Source of the DNA: JAFLUQ01 sp964551215
Lineage (GTDB): Bacteria; Bacillota; Clostridia; UMGS1883
Direction of reading: 5' to 3'
NCBI GenBank assembly: GCA_964551215.1
Contig: CAZKBV010000014.1
Location: forward strand, 1 to 29,421
Length of the DNA: 29,421 nt
Position numbers and translations under genes: made by a program. Numbering within the stretch: the first letter of the stretch is position 1; each line of letters opens with the position of its first letter. Positions 21,956-29,421 of the stretch are shown here, piece by piece. The notes under the pieces are model-generated. The model was not told the origin of the DNA, ran no database searches, and saw only the letters and a list, made by a program, of their open reading frames with translations.

Positions 21956-22792
21956 ATGCGCATAACCAAAATGCACGGAGCGGGAAACGATTATATATAC
22001 GTAAACTGCTTTGAGGAAACCGTGGGCGATCCGTCTAAGGCGGCAAGGGAGCTAAGCGATCGTCACTTTTGGATAGGCAGCGACGGTCTTGTGCTGATAA
22101 AGCCGTCGGATAAGGCGGACTTTGAAATGGATATGTATAATTCCGACGGCTCCCGAGCTGAAATGTGCGGCAACGCCATACGCTGTGTGGGCAAATATGT
22201 TTATGACAATAAAATGACCGATAAAACCCGCCTTTCAATAGCTACCGGAGCGGGTATAAAGCGCCTTGACATGACGACGGAAAACGGAAGGGTAAAAACA
22301 GTACGGGTGGATATGGGCGTTCCGGTGCTTGAACCGGAAAAAATCCCCTGCCTTTTCGAGGGCGACAGGGCTGTCGGCCGCGACATAGAGGTTTTGGGGA
22401 AGGAATACAAGGTGACGTGCGTATCTATGGGCAATCCCCACGCTGTTGTATACGTGGAGGATACAGACAAGACGGAAGTTGAAAAAATCGGCCCGTGCTT
22501 TGAAAAACACAGTATGTTTCCGGCAAAGACAAATACGGAGTTTATAAAGGTGCTTTCCCCAACGGAGCTGCGGATGAGAGTGTGGGAAAGAGGCGCGGGG
22601 GAAACCTTGGCCTGCGGCACGGGGGCGTGTGCGTCCCTTGTTGCGACGGTGCTGAACGGCCTTTGCGAAAGAAGGGCAACGGTTCACCTTCGGGGCGGAG
22701 ATCTTTTTATAGAGTGGGACGAAAAAACAGACCATGTGTTTATGACGGGCCCGGCAGAGACGGTATTTACCGCCGAAATAGATTATGAATGA
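21956..22792 (+). CDS. dapF: Diaminopimelate epimerase
   Basis: Converts LL- to meso-diaminopimelate for peptidoglycan and lysine. The 278-residue protein starts with MHGAGNDYIYV and has the two catalytic cysteines of the family, Cys71 (GSRAEMCGNAIRC) and Cys220 (ETLACGTGACAS). AAGGAG precedes the ATG. It overlaps the dapL ribosome binding site: the stop TGA is followed by GAGGAG, 12 bp before dapL. It therefore acts with DapL in the aminotransferase route to DAP. Confidence 0.96.
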   Translation: MRITKMHGAGNDYIYVNCFEETVGDPSKAARELSDRHFWIGSDGLVLIKPSDKADFEMDMYNSDGSRAEMCGNAIRCVGKYVYDNKMTDKTRLSIATGAGIKRLDMTTENGRVKTVRVDMGVPVLEPEKIPCLFEGDRAVGRDIEVLGKEYKVTCVSMGNPHAVVYVEDTDKTEVEKIGPCFEKHSMFPAKTNTEFIKVLSPTELRMRVWERGAGETLACGTGACASLVATVLNGLCERRATVHLRGGDLFIEWDEKTDHVFMTGPAETVFTAEIDYE

Positions 22793-22803
22793 GGAGATTC
22801 CCA

Positions 22804-24027
22804 ATGGTAAGCGTTAACGAAAACTATCTTAAACTTCCCGGAAGCTACCTTTTCAGCGCCATAGCGAAAAAGGTCGGCGAATATAAAAAGGAAAATCCCG
22901 AAAGAGAAGTGATTAGTCTCGGCATAGGCGATGTGACTCTACCGCTGCCGAAGGCTGTAATCGCCGCCATGCACAAGGCGGTGGACGAAATGGGGGATAA
23001 AGCCACGTTCAGAGGCTACGGTCCGGAACAAGGCTACGCCTTTTTGAGAGAAGCCATTGCGGAAAACGATTTTCGTAAAATAGGCGTGGAAATAAGCCCC
23101 GACGAAATTTTTGTCTCGGACGGAGCAAAAAGCGATACGGGAAATATAGGGGATATTTTTTCGGCGGATAACGTTGTGGCCGTGTGCGATCCGGTTTATC
23201 CCGTATATGTGGACACAAACGCAATGGCGGGCCGAGCCGGAGATTACGATGAAAAAAGCGGTATGTGGACGAACATAGTTTATATGCCGTGCTTGGAGGA
23301 AAACAATTTCCTCCCTCTCCTGCCCGAAAAAAGGCCGGACATAATTTACCTTTGCTTCCCCAACAATCCCAGCGGAGCCGCCGCAAGCCGAAGCGAGCTG
23401 AAAAAATGGGTGGATTATGCCCGAGAGAACAAGTGCGTAATTTTCTTCGACGCGGCTTACGAGGCATACATAACCGAAGCAGACGTCCCCCACAGCATTT
23501 ATGAAATAGAGGGGGCGAAGGAGTGCGCCATAGAGTTCCGCTCCTTCAGCAAAAATGCCGGCTTTACCGGCACACGCTGCGCCTTTACGGTAATCCCCAA
23601 GGAGCTTGAGGTGGGCAAGGTGAAGGTGAAGGATCTTTGGAACCGCCGCCATACCACCAAGTTTAACGGCGTGCCTTATATAATTCAGCGGGGCGCGGAG
23701 GCTGTCTACAGCAAGGAAGGTCAAAAAGAGGTCAAGGAGCTTGTCTCCTATTATGCCGAAAATGCCCGGTATATAAAGGAAAAGCTTACCGAGGCGGGCT
23801 TCTCCGTCAGCGGAGGGGTGAACTCGCCTTACGTGTGGCTTAAGGTTCCGGAGGGCAAAACAAGCTGGGAGTTTTTCGACGAGCTTCTTCATAAGACCGC
23901 CGTCGTGGGCACTCCGGGCAGCGGCTTCGGCCCAAGCGGCGAGGGATATTTCCGGCTTACGGGCTTCGGCAGTCGGGAGGACACAAAAAAGGCTGTCAGC
24001 CGTATTGCGGAAGCGTTCGGCAGGTAA
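22804..24027 (+). CDS. dapL: LL-diaminopimelate aminotransferase
   Basis: PLP enzyme making LL-DAP directly from tetrahydrodipicolinate and glutamate, which replaces the dapC/D/E steps. The 407-residue protein begins VNENYLKLPGSYLFS, the DapL signature. It has YGPEQGYAFLREAIA, FPNNPSG and the PLP lysine Lys250 in FRSFSKNAGFTGTR. I chose the ATG at 22804, with GAGGAG 7 nt upstream, over the ATG at 22789 inside dapF, because the family starts at this point. It is translationally close to dapF. DpaAB at 18240-19654 draw on the same pathway upstream of this step. Confidence 0.96.
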   Translation: MVSVNENYLKLPGSYLFSAIAKKVGEYKKENPEREVISLGIGDVTLPLPKAVIAAMHKAVDEMGDKATFRGYGPEQGYAFLREAIAENDFRKIGVEISPDEIFVSDGAKSDTGNIGDIFSADNVVAVCDPVYPVYVDTNAMAGRAGDYDEKSGMWTNIVYMPCLEENNFLPLLPEKRPDIIYLCFPNNPSGAAASRSELKKWVDYARENKCVIFFDAAYEAYITEADVPHSIYEIEGAKECAIEFRSFSKNAGFTGTRCAFTVIPKELEVGKVKVKDLWNRRHTTKFNGVPYIIQRGAEAVYSKEGQKEVKELVSYYAENARYIKEKLTEAGFSVSGGVNSPYVWLKVPEGKTSWEFFDELLHKTAVVGTPGSGFGPSGEGYFRLTGFGSREDTKKAVSRIAEAFGR

Positions 24028-24079
24028 ATCGGGAATTGTCGCCCAATTTCCCACTATAATATAAACGGAGGTATACATC

Positions 24080-24781
24080 ATGAAAAAGGAATTGCTTTAC
24101 GAAGGAAAGGCAAAGAAGGTTTATCTTACAGACAACGAGGATCAGCTTATCGTTGACTATAAGGACGACGCCACGGCGTTCAACGGCCTAAAAAAGGGCA
24201 GCATCGAAAACAAGGGCGTTGTAAACAACAGAATGACAAACCTTATTTTCAAAATGCTTGAACAAAAGGGAATCCCCACTCATCTTGTCGAGGAAATCAG
24301 CGACCGTGAAACAATAGTTAAAAAGGTGGAAATCGTTCCCCTTGAGGTCATCGTCCGCAATGTCGCGGCCGGCAGCTTTTCCAAGCGCTTCGGCGTGGAG
24401 GAGGGAACCGCTCTGCTTTCGCCAACGCTGGAATTTTGCTATAAGAACGATGATTTGGGCGACCCAATGATAAACGACTATCAGATATACGCTCTGGGTC
24501 TTGCCACAAAGGAAGAGCTTCAGAAGATATCCGACATGACATTTAAAATCAATGTTGCTCTTTGCGAGTTTTTTAAGGCTCTGGGAATAAAGCTCATCGA
24601 CTTCAAAATCGAGTTTGGCCGCTACCACGGCGATATCATCCTCGCGGACGAGATATCCCCCGACACATGCCGCCTTTGGGACGCCGAAACAAACGAAAAG
24701 CTGGATAAAGACCGCTTCCGCCGCGACATGGGCAACGTAGAAGGAGCTTACGCCGAGGTATTCAAGCGCCTTGGTCTGTAA
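24080..24781 (+). CDS. purC: Phosphoribosylaminoimidazole-succinocarboxamide synthase
   Basis: SAICAR synthetase, which joins CAIR and aspartate with ATP in purine synthesis. The 233-residue protein has LLYEGKAKKVYLTD, KGVVNNRMTNLIFKMLE, VEIVPLEVIVRNVAAGS and the later LIDFKIEFGR and DEISPDTCRLWD, all typical. GGAGG lies 8 nt before the ATG. The 52-bp gap after dapL contains a TATAAT (24055-24060) with no clear -35 at 17 nt, so a separate promoter is possible but uncertain. No other pur genes except purF are nearby. Confidence 0.96.
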   Translation: MKKELLYEGKAKKVYLTDNEDQLIVDYKDDATAFNGLKKGSIENKGVVNNRMTNLIFKMLEQKGIPTHLVEEISDRETIVKKVEIVPLEVIVRNVAAGSFSKRFGVEEGTALLSPTLEFCYKNDDLGDPMINDYQIYALGLATKEELQKISDMTFKINVALCEFFKALGIKLIDFKIEFGRYHGDIILADEISPDTCRLWDAETNEKLDKDRFRRDMGNVEGAYAEVFKRLGL

Positions 24782-24798
24782 AAGAAATAAAGGTGAAT

Positions 24799-24858
24799 AT
24801 AAGGCTGAACAGATCACCGCAATGCGGCGGGGGATCCTTTTCAGCCTTATACTTTTTC
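24799..24858 (+). terminator. Terminator-like hairpin between purC and purF
   Basis: A perfect 11-bp outer stem, ATAAGGCTGAA (24799-24809) with TTCAGCCTTAT (24840-24850), is followed by ACTTTTTCTT. The 30-nt interior can also pair (GATC and GC-rich arms). It lies between purC and purF and could end or attenuate the transcript. Confidence 0.6.
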
Positions 24859-24882
24859 TTCATGGAAAGAAAGGGCTTTTAG

Positions 24883-26298
24883 ATGGAAGAATTTTACAAA
24901 CCCAAAGAGGAGTGCGGAGTTTTCGGAATATTTGACAACGACGCTCTGGACTGCGCCCGATTGACATATTACGGGCTGTTTGCCCTCCAGCACAGGGGGC
25001 AGGAAAGCTGCGGCATAGCCGTAAGCAGCAATCGGGATATAAAGCATTATAAAAATATGGGTCTTGTCAACGAGGTCTTCACCGAGGACGTGCTTTCCCT
25101 TTTAAAAGGGGAAATGGCAATCGGCCACGTTAGATATTCCACCACCGGCGAAAGCCGCCGCGAGAATGCTCAGCCCCTTGTAACAAAATATGTCAAGGGC
25201 GCCCTTGCCATAGCTCATAACGGCAACCTTACCAACAGCGTCGAGCTGAAAAACGAATTTGAGAGAAAGGGTCTTATTTTTCAGACAACCATTGATTCCG
25301 AGGCAATCGCTTACGTTGTGGCGCGTGAAAGGCTTAACAGCAAGAGCATTGAAGAAGCCGTTGTAAAAAGCATACCGAAAATAAAGGGGGCCTATGCCCT
25401 CCTTGTGATGAGTCCCCGTAAGCTTATCGCCGCAAGGGATGTTTACGGTCTTAAGCCTCTTTCCATAGGCAGAATCGGCAATTCGTGGGTGTTTGCCAGC
25501 GAAACCTGCGCTTTGGACAGCGTGGGGGCGGAATTCGTCCGTGATGTAAAGCCCGGCGAGGTGGTGCTGTGCGACCGCGAAAGGGGGCTTGTTTCCTTTA
25601 CGGACAACTGCATAACGGAAAGACCCCGAATGTGCGTTTTTGAATATATATATTTTGCTCGGCCCGACAGCAAAATTGCCGGCATGAGCGTGTATCAGGC
25701 GAGGAAAAACGCCGGACGGCTCCTTGCGAAAATCCATCCCGCCGAAGCCGATGTGGTTGTGGGCGTGCCGGACAGCGGTCTTGACGCGGCCATAGGCTAC
25801 AGCGAGGAATCGGGCATACCCTTTGAACACGGCTTTGTGAAAAACCGCTATGTAGGCCGCACGTTTATCCAGCCCAGCCAAGAAATGCGCGAGCGCAGCG
25901 TACAGCTTAAGCTAAATCCCCTTCGGGAAATCGTCCGGGGGAAAAGGGTGGTAATGATAGATGATTCCATCGTTCGCGGAACTACCTGCAAACGGATAAT
26001 AAATATGATGAAAAGCGCCGGAGCAAAGGAGGTACATATGCGCGTGTCCTCGCCGCCCTTCCTGTATCCGTGCTATTTCGGCACGGATATCCCTTCCCAA
26101 GAAAATCTTGTTTCATGGCGGCGCACCAACGAGGAGGTACGCAAAATAATCAATGCCGATTCTTTGGGCTTCCTTCCGCCGCAAGCCTTGGGCGAGATGA
26201 TATCGGGAGCCTGCACGGGCTATTGTGACGCCTGCTTCACGGGGAATTATCCCATGCCCGTACCCTACGACAAAATAAGAAATGAAAAGAATCCTTGA
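24883..26298 (+). CDS. purF: Amidophosphoribosyltransferase
   Basis: Committed step of purine synthesis: PRPP plus glutamine to phosphoribosylamine. The 471-residue protein has a 10-residue propeptide and the catalytic Cys11 in EECGVFGIFD. The N-terminal glutaminase domain follows (LQHRGQESCGIA, HNGNLTN). The PRPP site is VVMIDDSIVRGTT. Cys-rich segments (YPCYFGTDIP and CTGYCDACF near the C-terminus) mark the Bacillus-type, [4Fe-4S]-containing form. AAAGG lies 8 nt before the ATG. It is separated from purC by a terminator-like hairpin, and its stop codon lies inside the alaS -35 box. Confidence 0.96.
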   Translation: MEEFYKPKEECGVFGIFDNDALDCARLTYYGLFALQHRGQESCGIAVSSNRDIKHYKNMGLVNEVFTEDVLSLLKGEMAIGHVRYSTTGESRRENAQPLVTKYVKGALAIAHNGNLTNSVELKNEFERKGLIFQTTIDSEAIAYVVARERLNSKSIEEAVVKSIPKIKGAYALLVMSPRKLIAARDVYGLKPLSIGRIGNSWVFASETCALDSVGAEFVRDVKPGEVVLCDRERGLVSFTDNCITERPRMCVFEYIYFARPDSKIAGMSVYQARKNAGRLLAKIHPAEADVVVGVPDSGLDAAIGYSEESGIPFEHGFVKNRYVGRTFIQPSQEMRERSVQLKLNPLREIVRGKRVVMIDDSIVRGTTCKRIINMMKSAGAKEVHMRVSSPPFLYPCYFGTDIPSQENLVSWRRTNEEVRKIINADSLGFLPPQALGEMISGACTGYCDACFTGNYPMPVPYDKIRNEKNP

Positions 26299-26323
26299 CA
26301 AACAGCCGGAAAAATTATATAAT
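26295..26323 (+). promoter_or_regulatory. Sigma-A promoter of alaS
   Basis: Full consensus: -35 TTGACA (26295-26300), 17-nt spacer, -10 TATAAT (26318-26323). The -35 contains the purF stop TGA (26296-26298). The leader is only about 40 nt, with no T-box. Confidence 0.88.
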
Positions 26324-26369
26324 AATTTATCATGAGTAAAAAACGTAAATTATTTGGGAGTTGACATAC

Positions 26370-29009
26370 ATGAAAAAAATGGGCCTGAATGAAATCAGAG
26401 AAAAATTCTTAAGCTTTTTTGAGTCCAAGGGGTGCCTTCGTCTGGACAGCTTTTCCCTTGTGCCAAAGAACGACGCCAGCCTTTTGCTTATCAATTCGGG
26501 AATGGCGCCTATGAAGGCATGGTTTACAGGGGCGCAGGTGCCGCCAAGAAGGCGTGTCACCACGTGCCAGAAGTGCATCCGCACTCCGGATATTGAGAGA
26601 GTGGGCCACACTGCCCGCCACGGTACGTTTTTTGAAATGCTGGGAAACTTCTCCTTCGGGGATTATTTTAAGCATGAAGCCACCGCGTGGGCTTGGGAGT
26701 TTTTCACGAAGGTTATGGAGATTCCGGCTGAAAAGCTTTACGTTTCCGTTTACGAGGAGGACGACGAAGCCAAGGATATTTGGATAAACGAGGTGGGGGT
26801 TTCTCCCGACCATGTTGTTAAGCTGGGCAAGGAAGACAACTTCTGGGAACACGGCACAGGCCCCTGCGGCCCGTGCTCCGAAATATACTACGACCGGGGA
26901 GAAAAGTACGGCTGCGGCAAGCCCGACTGCGCCGTGGGCTGCGACTGCGACCGCTTTATGGAGGTTTGGAACCTGGTGTTCACCCAGTTCGACAAGGACG
27001 AAAACGGCAATTATAACCGCCTTGACCACCCCAATATCGATACGGGCATGGGTCTGGAGCGTCTTGCCGTTGTTATGCAGGGCGTGGACAATCTTTTCGA
27101 GGTTGACACTGTTCAGGACGTTATGCGCCATATTTGCAATATTGCGGGAGTGGAATATAAAAAGGACGAAAAGACCGACGTGTCCCTCCGCGTTGTTACG
27201 GATCATATCCGCAGCACCGTTATGATGGTGTCGGACGGAGTTATCCCCTCTAACGAGGGAAGGGGATACGTTTTGCGCCGCCTTCTCCGCCGTGCGGCGC
27301 GTCACGGAAAGCTTCTGGGAATAAACCGCAAGTTCCTTTTTGAAGTTGCCGACACGGTTATCGACGCGTCCAAGTCCGCTTATCCGGAGCTTGAAGAAAA
27401 GCGCGAATATATAAGAAAAATTATCGAAAAGGAAGAGGAGCGTTTCGACTCCACAATAGATAACGGCCTTGTTGTGCTTAACCAGTATATCGACGAGGCT
27501 AAAGATAGGGGCAGGGCTTCCCTTACAGGGGACGAAGCCTTTAAGCTTCACGACACCTATGGCTTCCCTCTGGATCTGACAGTGGAAATGGCCGCCGAAA
27601 ACGGTCTTAAGGTGGACGTTGAGGGCTTTAATAAGGCCATGAGCGAGCAGAAAGCCGCCGCAAAGGCCGCCCGTAAGGACGGCTCCAGCTGGGATTCGGA
27701 CGATGTTTTCGAGTTCGAGGAGGCCGAGGCAACTGTGTTTACCGGCTATACGCGGCTTGAAGACGAAGCCGTCATATGCGGTATAGTTTCCGAAGGCGAA
27801 GTAAGCGCGGAAATTTCCATGGGCGAGAGCGGATATATTGTAACGGATAAAACTCCCTTCTACGCGGAGATGGGCGGTCAGGTCGGAGACGTGGGCATAA
27901 TGCTTAAGGACGGCGGCGAAGCCGAAATTATGAACACAACAAAGACCGGAGACGGAATTTACCTTCATAAGGTCACAGTTAAGCAGGGCGTCTTTAATAT
28001 GGGCGACGGCGTAACCCTTCGGGTCAACGAAAAGAACAGGGCGGCAATCTGCCGCAACCATACCGCCACCCACCTTCTGGACAAGGCTCTCAGAGACGTG
28101 CTGGGTTCCCATGTGGCCCAGGCCGGCTCGCTTGTATCCCCCGACAGGCTCCGCTTCGATTTCTCCCATTTTGAGGCTATGACCGCCGAGCAGATAGAAA
28201 CCGTCGAGCGGATTGTCAACGAAAAGATACTTGACGCAATAGATGTTGACGTTAAGGAGCTTCCCATAGACGAAGCCAAGAAGCTGGGCGCAATCGCTCT
28301 CTTCGGCGAAAAATACGGCGAAATCGTAAGAGTGGTTTCCGTAGGGGATTACAGCGTGGAATTTTGCGGCGGAACGCATCTTTCAAACACTTCTCGGGCG
28401 GGGCTGTTCAAGATAGTTTCCGAAAGCGGAGTTGCCGCCGGAGTGAGAAGAATCGAGGCCATTACCGGCGAAGCGGTGTTAGAATATATCTCTAAAAAGG
28501 ATTCTATTATAAGCGGCGCCTGCACCGCGCTTAAATCCTCCGAAACGGAGCTTGTTCACCGTGCGGAAGGCGTAATGAACGAAATCAAAAATATGCAGAA
28601 AACCGCCGAAGCTCTTGCGGACAAAATCGCGAACGCAAAGGCAAGCAATCTTATGGCGGGAGCAAAGCATGTCGGCGATGTGGACGTATTCACCGCTCAA
28701 AATGACGGCGTAAGCATTGATGAGCTTAAAAAGCTGGGCGACGCCATAAAGGAGCATAACAAGAACGCCGTTATAGTTCTTGCCACCAAATTCGACGGGA
28801 AAATTACCTTTGTGGCTATGGCCGCAAAGGAAGCTGTGGCAAAGGGAATTCACGCCGGAAGGATAATTAAGGAAGTGACTGCGGTTGCCGGAGGCAGCGG
28901 CGGCGGCAAGCCCGACATGGCTCAGGGCGGCGGCAGGGAAGCCGACAAGATAGATAACGCTCTTGCCGTTGTGGATGAAATTGTGGCAAAGCAGCTTAAG
29001 CTTAAATAA
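26370..29009 (+). CDS. alaS: Alanine-tRNA ligase
   Basis: Charges tRNA-Ala and edits mischarged Ser or Gly. The 879-residue length is normal. The class II catalytic core is N-terminal (FLSFFESKG, LLINSGMAPMKAWFTG, RVTTCQKCIRTPDIERVG). The editing domain carries the zinc ligands His564 and His568 (NHTATHLLDKAL) and Cys666 and His670 (CGGTHLSN). A C-terminal C-Ala domain ends GGSGGGKPDMAQGGG. Start at the ATG 26370, 9 nt after GGGAG; an in-frame TTG at 26361 is too close to that site. It has its own promoter and is followed 16 bp later by a HIT gene, so they are probably co-transcribed. Confidence 0.97.
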   Translation: MKKMGLNEIREKFLSFFESKGCLRLDSFSLVPKNDASLLLINSGMAPMKAWFTGAQVPPRRRVTTCQKCIRTPDIERVGHTARHGTFFEMLGNFSFGDYFKHEATAWAWEFFTKVMEIPAEKLYVSVYEEDDEAKDIWINEVGVSPDHVVKLGKEDNFWEHGTGPCGPCSEIYYDRGEKYGCGKPDCAVGCDCDRFMEVWNLVFTQFDKDENGNYNRLDHPNIDTGMGLERLAVVMQGVDNLFEVDTVQDVMRHICNIAGVEYKKDEKTDVSLRVVTDHIRSTVMMVSDGVIPSNEGRGYVLRRLLRRAARHGKLLGINRKFLFEVADTVIDASKSAYPELEEKREYIRKIIEKEEERFDSTIDNGLVVLNQYIDEAKDRGRASLTGDEAFKLHDTYGFPLDLTVEMAAENGLKVDVEGFNKAMSEQKAAAKAARKDGSSWDSDDVFEFEEAEATVFTGYTRLEDEAVICGIVSEGEVSAEISMGESGYIVTDKTPFYAEMGGQVGDVGIMLKDGGEAEIMNTTKTGDGIYLHKVTVKQGVFNMGDGVTLRVNEKNRAAICRNHTATHLLDKALRDVLGSHVAQAGSLVSPDRLRFDFSHFEAMTAEQIETVERIVNEKILDAIDVDVKELPIDEAKKLGAIALFGEKYGEIVRVVSVGDYSVEFCGGTHLSNTSRAGLFKIVSESGVAAGVRRIEAITGEAVLEYISKKDSIISGACTALKSSETELVHRAEGVMNEIKNMQKTAEALADKIANAKASNLMAGAKHVGDVDVFTAQNDGVSIDELKKLGDAIKEHNKNAVIVLATKFDGKITFVAMAAKEAVAKGIHAGRIIKEVTAVAGGSGGGKPDMAQGGGREADKIDNALAVVDEIVAKQLKLK

Positions 29010-29025
29010 ATGGGGAGGTGAAAAT

Positions 29026-29367
29026 ATGGACTGCCTTTTTTGTAAGATAATAGCCGGGGAAATACCTTCGACAAAGGTATATGAAAACGACAAGGTGTAC
29101 GCCTTCAGGGATATAAATCCCGAAGCGCCCGTTCATGTGCTGATAATTCCTAAGACGCACATTCCTTCCGCGAACGAGCTTACCGAGGAAAACGCGGAGG
29201 TTATTAAGGATGTTTTCCTTGCGGCGAAGGAAATCGCCGAGAGCGAAGGCATCGCCGAAGGGGGCTACCGCATAGTGAATAACTGCGGCGAGGACGGCGG
29301 ACAGACCGTTAAGCACCTTCACTTCCATATGCTGGGCGGCAGGAGTCTTGCTTGGCCTCCGGGCTGA
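29026..29367 (+). CDS. Histidine-triad (HIT/HINT) family hydrolase
   Basis: A 113-residue HINT-type nucleotide-binding protein, probably a purine-nucleoside phosphoramidate hydrolase. It opens with CLFCKIIAGEIPS, a Cys pair common in the family. The triad His97-His99-His101 is in KHLHFHMLGG, and the C-terminus LAWPPG is complete. GGGGAGGTG precedes the ATG. It follows alaS closely; HINT proteins are reported to act on aminoacyl-adenylates, which makes this pairing sensible but unproven. The stop codon is followed at once by the palindromic repeat at 29369. Confidence 0.95.
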   Translation: MDCLFCKIIAGEIPSTKVYENDKVYAFRDINPEAPVHVLIIPKTHIPSANELTEENAEVIKDVFLAAKEIAESEGIAEGGYRIVNNCGEDGGQTVKHLHFHMLGGRSLAWPPG

Positions 29368-29368
29368 T

Positions 29369-29421
29369 TTTAAATCGGAGCAACGCTCCATCAAGCTTGC
29401 TTGAAATGGAGCTTGCGAACG
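29369..29421 (+). repeat. Dispersed palindromic repeat, copy 2
   Basis: This is the exact reverse complement of 125-177 over all 53 bases to the end of the window. It begins 2 bp after the HIT stop codon and may continue beyond the window. As with copy 1, it lies 3' of a gene in the same relative orientation. Confidence 0.85.

Noticed and set aside
24028..24079. Separate sigma-A promoter for purC
   Set aside because: TATAAT is present at 24055, but the sequence 17 nt upstream (GGAATT) is a poor -35; left uncertain.
22939..24081. 380-codon minus-strand ORF
   Set aside because: It is antiparallel to dapL, which has all expected motifs.
26409..28379. 656-codon minus-strand ORF
   Set aside because: It is antiparallel to alaS, which is unmistakable, and has no promoter or ribosome binding site.

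Overview
This window is 29.4 kb of a Gram-positive, spore-forming anaerobe, most likely a gut-associated member of the Clostridia. The evidence is the pair of dipicolinate synthase genes (dpaA/dpaB), a citramalate synthase next to leuCDB, the LL-diaminopimelate aminotransferase route to DAP, TrmFO, strong AAGGAGG-type ribosome binding sites and near-consensus sigma-A promoters. I cannot name the species. The sequence is a draft assembly. It contains a 100-N scaffold gap flanked by an identical 55-bp sequence on both sides, and it begins and ends in copies of one dispersed hairpin repeat.

Layout. 1-233: hairpin-rich repeat DNA and the terminator of rpmB (minus strand, 234-422). 630-5102: cimA-leuC-leuD-leuB, a branched-chain 2-oxoacid operon. 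5223-6560: trmFO. 6670-10317: a 1,215-residue secreted GH105-like hydrolase with a copper-amine-oxidase-N-like domain and four discoidin (F5/8C) domains. 10504-12356: two minus-strand genes, an HD-domain protein and a secreted copper-amine-oxidase-N-like protein with a candidate ECF-sigma promoter. 12751-14133: a MATE exporter. 14190-14744: a small membrane protein (minus). 15092-16906: an envelope operon of a Wzz-like modulator, a BY-kinase with an extremely tyrosine-rich tail, and a PspC protein. 17010-17109: scaffold gap. 17222-19654: tcdA, dpaB and dpaA, all minus. 19986-24027: glnA, an ANTAR-domain regulator, dapF and dapL. 24080-26298: purC and purF. 26370-29367: alaS and a HIT-family hydrolase.

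How the genes work together. CimA makes citramalate, and LeuCD and LeuB then carry it toward 2-oxobutyrate for isoleucine; LeuCDB also serve leucine. No leuA or ilv gene is in the window. DapL and DapF give meso-DAP for the cell wall and lysine. DpaAB draw on the same lysine/DAP pathway, upstream of DapL, to make the spore solute dipicolinate. GlnA and the ANTAR protein form a nitrogen pair, and PurF consumes glutamine. The Wzz/BY-kinase/PspC set is probably surface-polysaccharide or envelope-stress control.

Most of the window is ordinary core metabolism. The parts most worth a second look are the non-coding structures: the multi-hairpin element at 13-114, the repeat at both ends, a structured leader before tcdA, a hairpin between Shine-Dalgarno and start of dpaA, an RBS-sequestering hairpin before the ANTAR gene, and the dual promoter region before the gene at 11325-12356. 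I found no CRISPR array, transposase, phage gene, tRNA or rRNA.
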